NCBI GenBank assembly: GCA_029237825.1 | Contig: JAQZBQ010000004.1 | Coordinates: 1-64,000, forward strand | From: Bacteroidota bacterium | GTDB lineage: Bacteria; Bacteroidota; Bacteroidia; B-17B0; Aurantibacillaceae | Direction: 5' to 3' | Length of the DNA stretch: 64,000 nt | In this document: positions 60,498 to 64,000 of the stretch, piece after piece | Layout of the letters: every line of letters begins with the position of its first letter | Position numbering within the stretch: the stretch's first letter is position 1 | Translations under genes and position numbers: made by a program | The notes under the pieces: generated by a model | Seen by the model: only the letters and a program-made list of their open reading frames with translations | Told to the model about the DNA's origin: nothing | The model's database searches: none

Positions 60498-62606
60498 TTA
60501 TAAAATTAGCGCTTTAATTTTATATGTGCGTGAATTCTCTTCACAATGCACTAAATACAGGCCAGGAGAGAGATTATTTTGTTTGAGTTGGTAAGAGATG
60601 CCCGTAGTTACATCTTCTAAAACAAGCTGGCCAGAGGAATTGTATAATTTAATTTTTCGTTTTTTAGTATCGGGAAATTGTAAAGTGCTTTCCGTAGTAA
60701 AAGGATTAGGAAAAAGTATAACGTTCTTTTCTGAATCTTCAATTGATACTGCAGAAAGAACTTCTCCGCACGTCATAGTGGCAAATCCGTCCAGTTTTCC
60801 GCAACCCCACTTGTTATTAGGTAGTTGGTTGGTTGTGTATACATCCTGATAGGCGCAATTGACAATGGCCTGCTTTAATTCGCGGTTGGTAGCAGTTGGC
60901 TGACGCTGGAAGTATAACGCAGCGAGACCTGCCACAACCGGACTTGAGGATGATGTTCCACCGGCTGTAACATGGTAACCTCCCTGAGCCACCAAATAGG
61001 GCGCATTGGTTTTGAGATTAATAATATGTGCAAGCGGGGAGCTGGCTAAAATGGTGGCACCGGATGCAGTAATGTCCGGTTTTATACGGTTGTCTCGTGT
61101 GGGCCCTGTACTGCTAGTATGATGCAACTGGCCTGCAACTTCGTTATTTACCTGAAGGCTGTTATTAAAATCGTAATACCTGTTTCGGTTAATATAATTT
61201 CCTACCGCGATAATTTCATCACTGCATTGAAAGCCGCTCACAATGGACTGAATGGTGTCGGCAGCTTTGTAATGTATAATTTTGGGATATTGAGATGCAT
61301 CAGGTAAGCTACCGGTATAATAGTTAAAATCCCATGAGTCAATCCTGCCGGTTCCGGAGTGGGAAATGCCCCAGAAATAATTCACACTATCCGCTTTAAT
61401 AGTGAGATTAAGTTCGTAAACACCAAAAGGGTTAATGCTTGCAACGCTTTCTACTATCCCGATTCGGTTCGTGTTATGGAAAATAGTATCTCTCATGAGA
61501 GTATCGAGCGCATAGGAATAATTCTTAAATTCCATTGAGCCACGGTCTTTAAAGCCCGGGTTGGTTACTCCAACACTGTATTTAACATTTTTAATAAGGT
61601 TTGTATCCGAATATTCGGTTAGGCGTATGGTATTACCCGATGTTTTTATCCAAGTAAAATTGGTGTCGGTTGCAATGACATTATATCCTACATGGAATTT
61701 TGAAGAACCACCGTTTCCGCATGCTGCTACAAGTGCGCGTCCAGGTATGTTGCTTACCATATTGTTGATCACTTGTGTTTCTAGATCGGTGCCATCATGG
61801 CTCCCGTAATAATCACCAACACTTGCATTTATAACAAGTGGCTTATTTAAAAGCGTAGATTTTGAAATAATATATTCAACGGCATCAGCGATTGTAAATC
61901 CTGGACGGCTAAAGTCAACGGCTACAACAATCAAATCAGCTTTGGGAGCCATACCTTCATAACGGTTTATGGAATAACCATTACCCGCCGCAATTCCCGA
62001 GCTATTTGTTCCATGCCCGAAATGAACCATGTCGTTGTGCGTACAATATCCCATGTCAATTTCAGTATGGTTCCATTCCTGTCCATATCCAAATTGCGTG
62101 GGCGTATTAACCGCTAATGGTTTAGACATATCCCACAGAAATTTAATCCGCGACTTGCCATTCACATCTTTAAAATCAGGGTGATTGAAATCGGTTCCTG
62201 AATCAATAATGCCGATAATTACGCCACTTCCATCATACGGCTGGCTTAATGGGAAAATCCCTGCCTTTATATCTTTGATTCTGTTTCTCACAACGCATGT
62301 ATCACCTAATGGTTTCAATTGGTGTTGTATATATTCAATTCTTAAAACGTGTTTTAATTCTGCCAGCGCTTTAATAGTCTGTACCGATGCAGTGACAGAA
62401 TAAATGTTACCGTATTGATAATGAACTTTACTGTTTTTTATTCTGAAAAAATTGACTTCTGTATGGGGTTTTACAAGCACGAGCACCTGTATGGTTTCAG
62501 AAGGATTTGCATCCTGTATTTTATGGAGAAGTTCAGCGTTGAAACGGGATTGTGCAGTTAAGGTCAGAGTAAAAAAAAAGAGAATAATTGCAAAATGTAG
62601 CTTCAT
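60498..62606 (-). CDS. T9SS-exported S8 (subtilisin-type) serine peptidase
   Basis: The 702-residue protein has a signal peptide (about 1-20), a likely propeptide region (to about 100) and the subtilase triad Asp135 (IGIIDSGTDF), His198 (HFGHGTNSSG) and Ser552 (GGTSSSSP). About 250 residues separate the His motif from the Ser motif's domain, with an inserted beta-rich segment (about 310-440). The C-terminus (about 625-702) is a T9SS type A sorting domain: ILFPNPFTTESTLQF, IKLYNSSGQLV and LSPGLYLVHCEE. It is therefore likely released or attached at the cell surface via T9SS. Confidence 0.92.
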   Translation of the reverse strand: MKLHFAIILFFFTLTLTAQSRFNAELLHKIQDANPSETIQVLVLVKPHTEVNFFRIKNSKVHYQYGNIYSVTASVQTIKALAELKHVLRIEYIQHQLKPLGDTCVVRNRIKDIKAGIFPLSQPYDGSGVIIGIIDSGTDFNHPDFKDVNGKSRIKFLWDMSKPLAVNTPTQFGYGQEWNHTEIDMGYCTHNDMVHFGHGTNSSGIAAGNGYSINRYEGMAPKADLIVVAVDFSRPGFTIADAVEYIISKSTLLNKPLVINASVGDYYGSHDGTDLETQVINNMVSNIPGRALVAACGNGGSSKFHVGYNVIATDTNFTWIKTSGNTIRLTEYSDTNLIKNVKYSVGVTNPGFKDRGSMEFKNYSYALDTLMRDTIFHNTNRIGIVESVASINPFGVYELNLTIKADSVNYFWGISHSGTGRIDSWDFNYYTGSLPDASQYPKIIHYKAADTIQSIVSGFQCSDEIIAVGNYINRNRYYDFNNSLQVNNEVAGQLHHTSSTGPTRDNRIKPDITASGATILASSPLAHIINLKTNAPYLVAQGGYHVTAGGTSSSSPVVAGLAALYFQRQPTATNRELKQAIVNCAYQDVYTTNQLPNNKWGCGKLDGFATMTCGEVLSAVSIEDSEKNVILFPNPFTTESTLQFPDTKKRKIKLYNSSGQLVLEDVTTGISYQLKQNNLSPGLYLVHCEENSRTYKIKALIL

Positions 62607-62655
62607 GCGTGATTTATTATAGCATTAAATTACAAATAATTTAGATATTTACAAG

Positions 62656-63306
62656 ATGCCATTTCGCACTGTCTTTTACGTGATTATCCTTTTGAAATTC
62701 ACCAATTGTCTTTCACAGGATTCGGTTGCATTTACAAAAGACTTACGGTTGTACGAAGGGTTGTATTTAACATATCAGGATTTCAGATACAACTGGCCAA
62801 TCCCTAAGGAAAAAATTAATACCCCAATCAACAAAGATCAACTCGATTTTTATTCAAAACTGATCGAACAGGAATTGATTGAATACACAGAGAGGGATGG
62901 CACGGTATCAAAAATACAATCTGAAAAAGTGTGGGGTTACTGCCAGAACAATATCATTTTCATAAACCAGGATAAAAATTTTTACCGGATTCCGGTTTTT
63001 GGCGCAATCAGTAATTTTATTGGCACAGCAGAAGTAATAAATTATTCGCCGGGTTATGATCCGTTCATGAATGCCCCCATAAATAGTACGAATTATAAAA
63101 CACGGGAAATACGACAATTCTTGTTTGATTTTTACAGTGGTGAAATTGTTCCGTTTAGTTTAGAAAAAGTGGAAGAGCTTTTGAAGAGGGACGAACCAAT
63201 CTATAAAGAATTTATGTCGTTGAGCAGAAAAAAGCGTAGGGACGCGGTTACAAAATATATCCGTATGTACAACGAAAAACACCTTGTATACTTTCCAAAA
63301 GGATAG
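62656..63306 (+). CDS. Secreted protein of unknown function
   Basis: A signal peptide (MPFRTVFYVIILLKFTNCL, then SQD) precedes about 195 residues of no known family. The C-terminal 50 residues are helical and charged (VEELLKRDEPIYKEFMSLSR); the middle contains GYCQNNIIFINQDKNFYRI. It is divergent from the S8 peptidase gene with a 49-base gap. It may be an accessory factor of the peptidase or unrelated. Confidence 0.7.
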   Translation: MPFRTVFYVIILLKFTNCLSQDSVAFTKDLRLYEGLYLTYQDFRYNWPIPKEKINTPINKDQLDFYSKLIEQELIEYTERDGTVSKIQSEKVWGYCQNNIIFINQDKNFYRIPVFGAISNFIGTAEVINYSPGYDPFMNAPINSTNYKTREIRQFLFDFYSGEIVPFSLEKVEELLKRDEPIYKEFMSLSRKKRRDAVTKYIRMYNEKHLVYFPKG

Positions 63307-63337
63307 TTGTTGTAACGAAGGCTGCTGTAAATGGATT

Positions 63338-63345
63338 TAATTTTG
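63338..63345 (+). promoter_or_regulatory. Putative -7 box before the last gene
   Basis: TAATTTTG is a perfect TAnnTTTG match, 23 bases before the ATG at 63369. An ATTTTGG/CCAAAAT inverted repeat overlaps it (63340-63359). Confidence 0.4.
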
Positions 63346-63368
63346 GGATAAACCAAAATTATCATCAC

Positions 63369-64000
63369 ATGAAAAATCTATTTTTTATTTTACTAATTTG
63401 TTTCGCGTGTTCTATGAACAGTCAGAATTCGAAACAGGATATTTCAAAAGCAAAGGAAATTGTCTGGTACGGTCTAAATTTTTCGAAAGCTAAAATGGTT
63501 GGCCAGTTTGATCAGGCTGTTGGCGCGGGTGCAGCAACCTCTTCAGAGTTAAAGGACAAGTGGATCCCGAGTTGGAATACATTGGTGGTGGCCGAACCCC
63601 AAAACTTTAAAATCAAAGAGGCTCTTAAAAAAGACAATATTTACATTGATTTAAAGCCTGTTGAAAAAATGAATCACGATATTAAATCAGAAGATTTGGT
63701 AAGTATGAACACTTTTGCTTTTGAAGATGCCGCAAAGTCTGTTCAGGACGTTGTAACTATGATGCCGCCGGGAGATAAAACGGAAGGGATTGGTTTGGTA
63801 TTTATTGTTGAAACGTTTGATAAACCAAGGAATGAGGCCTCCGTTTACGCAACTTTGTTCGATATAAAAACTAGAACAGTACTCGCATCCGACAGGATTG
63901 TAGGAACACCAAAAGGAATCGGGTTGCGCAACTTCTGGGCTGGCGCTATCCGTCACATCATTAAACAGATTGACGATACTTACTATAACAACTGGAAATA
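63369..64000 (+). CDS. Secreted protein of unknown function (cut at last base of stop codon)
   Basis: The frame from ATG 63369 is open for 210 codons and ends with TA at the window edge; the next base would complete a TAA or TAG if it is A or G. The signal peptide MKNLFFILLICFACSMNS is followed by about 190 residues, including an N-terminal SKAKEIVWYGLNFSKAKM and a C-terminal GIGLRNFWAGAIRHIIKQ. No family is recognised. The gene is downstream of another unknown secreted gene, 62 bp away. Confidence 0.75.
   Translation, partial: MKNLFFILLICFACSMNSQNSKQDISKAKEIVWYGLNFSKAKMVGQFDQAVGAGAATSSELKDKWIPSWNTLVVAEPQNFKIKEALKKDNIYIDLKPVEKMNHDIKSEDLVSMNTFAFEDAAKSVQDVVTMMPPGDKTEGIGLVFIVETFDKPRNEASVYATLFDIKTRTVLASDRIVGTPKGIGLRNFWAGAIRHIIKQIDDTYYNNWK

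Noticed and set aside
63369-64000. Frameshifted gene at the window end
   Set aside because: The frame is open to the last two bases, which read TA; it simply lacks the last base of a stop codon.
1-64000. tRNA, rRNA, insertion sequence or prophage genes
   Set aside because: None was found by inspection of intergenic regions or of protein motifs; a tRNAscan or ISfinder run could still reveal short elements.

Overview
The window looks like a chromosome segment of a member of the Bacteroidota (Bacteroidetes). The reasons are: a PorU2-like C25 peptidase translationally coupled to a PorV/PorQ-type barrel; a subtilase ending in a type IX secretion (T9SS) sorting domain; a TamL-type lipoprotein of the BamA superfamily; family members largely confined to this phylum (DUF4292, DUF3822, DUF6089-like); and promoter-like TAnnTTTG boxes in front of several genes. 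Order and genus cannot be fixed from the sequence alone. Coding density is high, with many 1-17 bp overlaps and two antisense overlaps at convergent gene ends.

Layout. 1-3742: dxs, with copies of a structured palindromic repeat on both sides, and a gene-free 1.5 kb mosaic of repeats upstream of it. 3743-5801: selD and mnmH (selenium for 2-selenouridine tRNA). 5981-7749: a very basic secreted protein, a clear terminator, then purD. 7886-12937: a three-gene signalling cassette (CheR, stand-alone CheB methylesterase, 1210-residue hybrid kinase with three receiver domains). 12963-17917 (minus): a sugar nucleotidyltransferase, a TPR lipoprotein, a DUF4292 lipoprotein and an EnvC-like protein, probably one envelope operon. 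18060-20335: an SDR enzyme with an atypical active site, tadA and a zinc-ribbon membrane protein. 20393-23915: five unknown envelope genes in one direction, apparently built of two duplicated pairs. 23943-28492: gltX, then a TPR/SpoIIE-type phosphatase coupled to a CHAD-like protein.

28482-36975 (minus) runs MBOAT acyltransferase, SGNH-like protein, PorV-like barrel, PorU2-like peptidase, with tight overlaps. 37024-42123 has pssA and a MacB-type ABC exporter (ATPase, two permeases, adaptor). 42126-48793 (minus) carries a metzincin without a signal peptide, a serine hydrolase, lipB, phosphoglucose/phosphomannose isomerase, a thioesterase, a polyprenyl synthase, rfbA and an outer-membrane-like protein. 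48847-54444 has heme A synthase, a TlpA-like protein that has lost its redox cysteines, rsmD with a DUF3822 protein, a LolA-like protein and a SpoU-type rRNA methylase. 54488-64000 has tamL, prfC, a small lipoprotein, a PaaY-like hexapeptide protein, a DUF6089-like barrel, a T9SS-exported subtilase and two unknown secreted proteins, the last cut one base before the end of its stop codon.

Most genes are housekeeping or envelope biogenesis. The parts that stand out are the nested-hairpin repeat family around dxs, the five-gene unknown operon at 20393-23915, the CheR/CheB/kinase cassette and the phosphatase/CHAD pair. No rRNA, tRNA, CRISPR array, insertion sequence or prophage was recognised.
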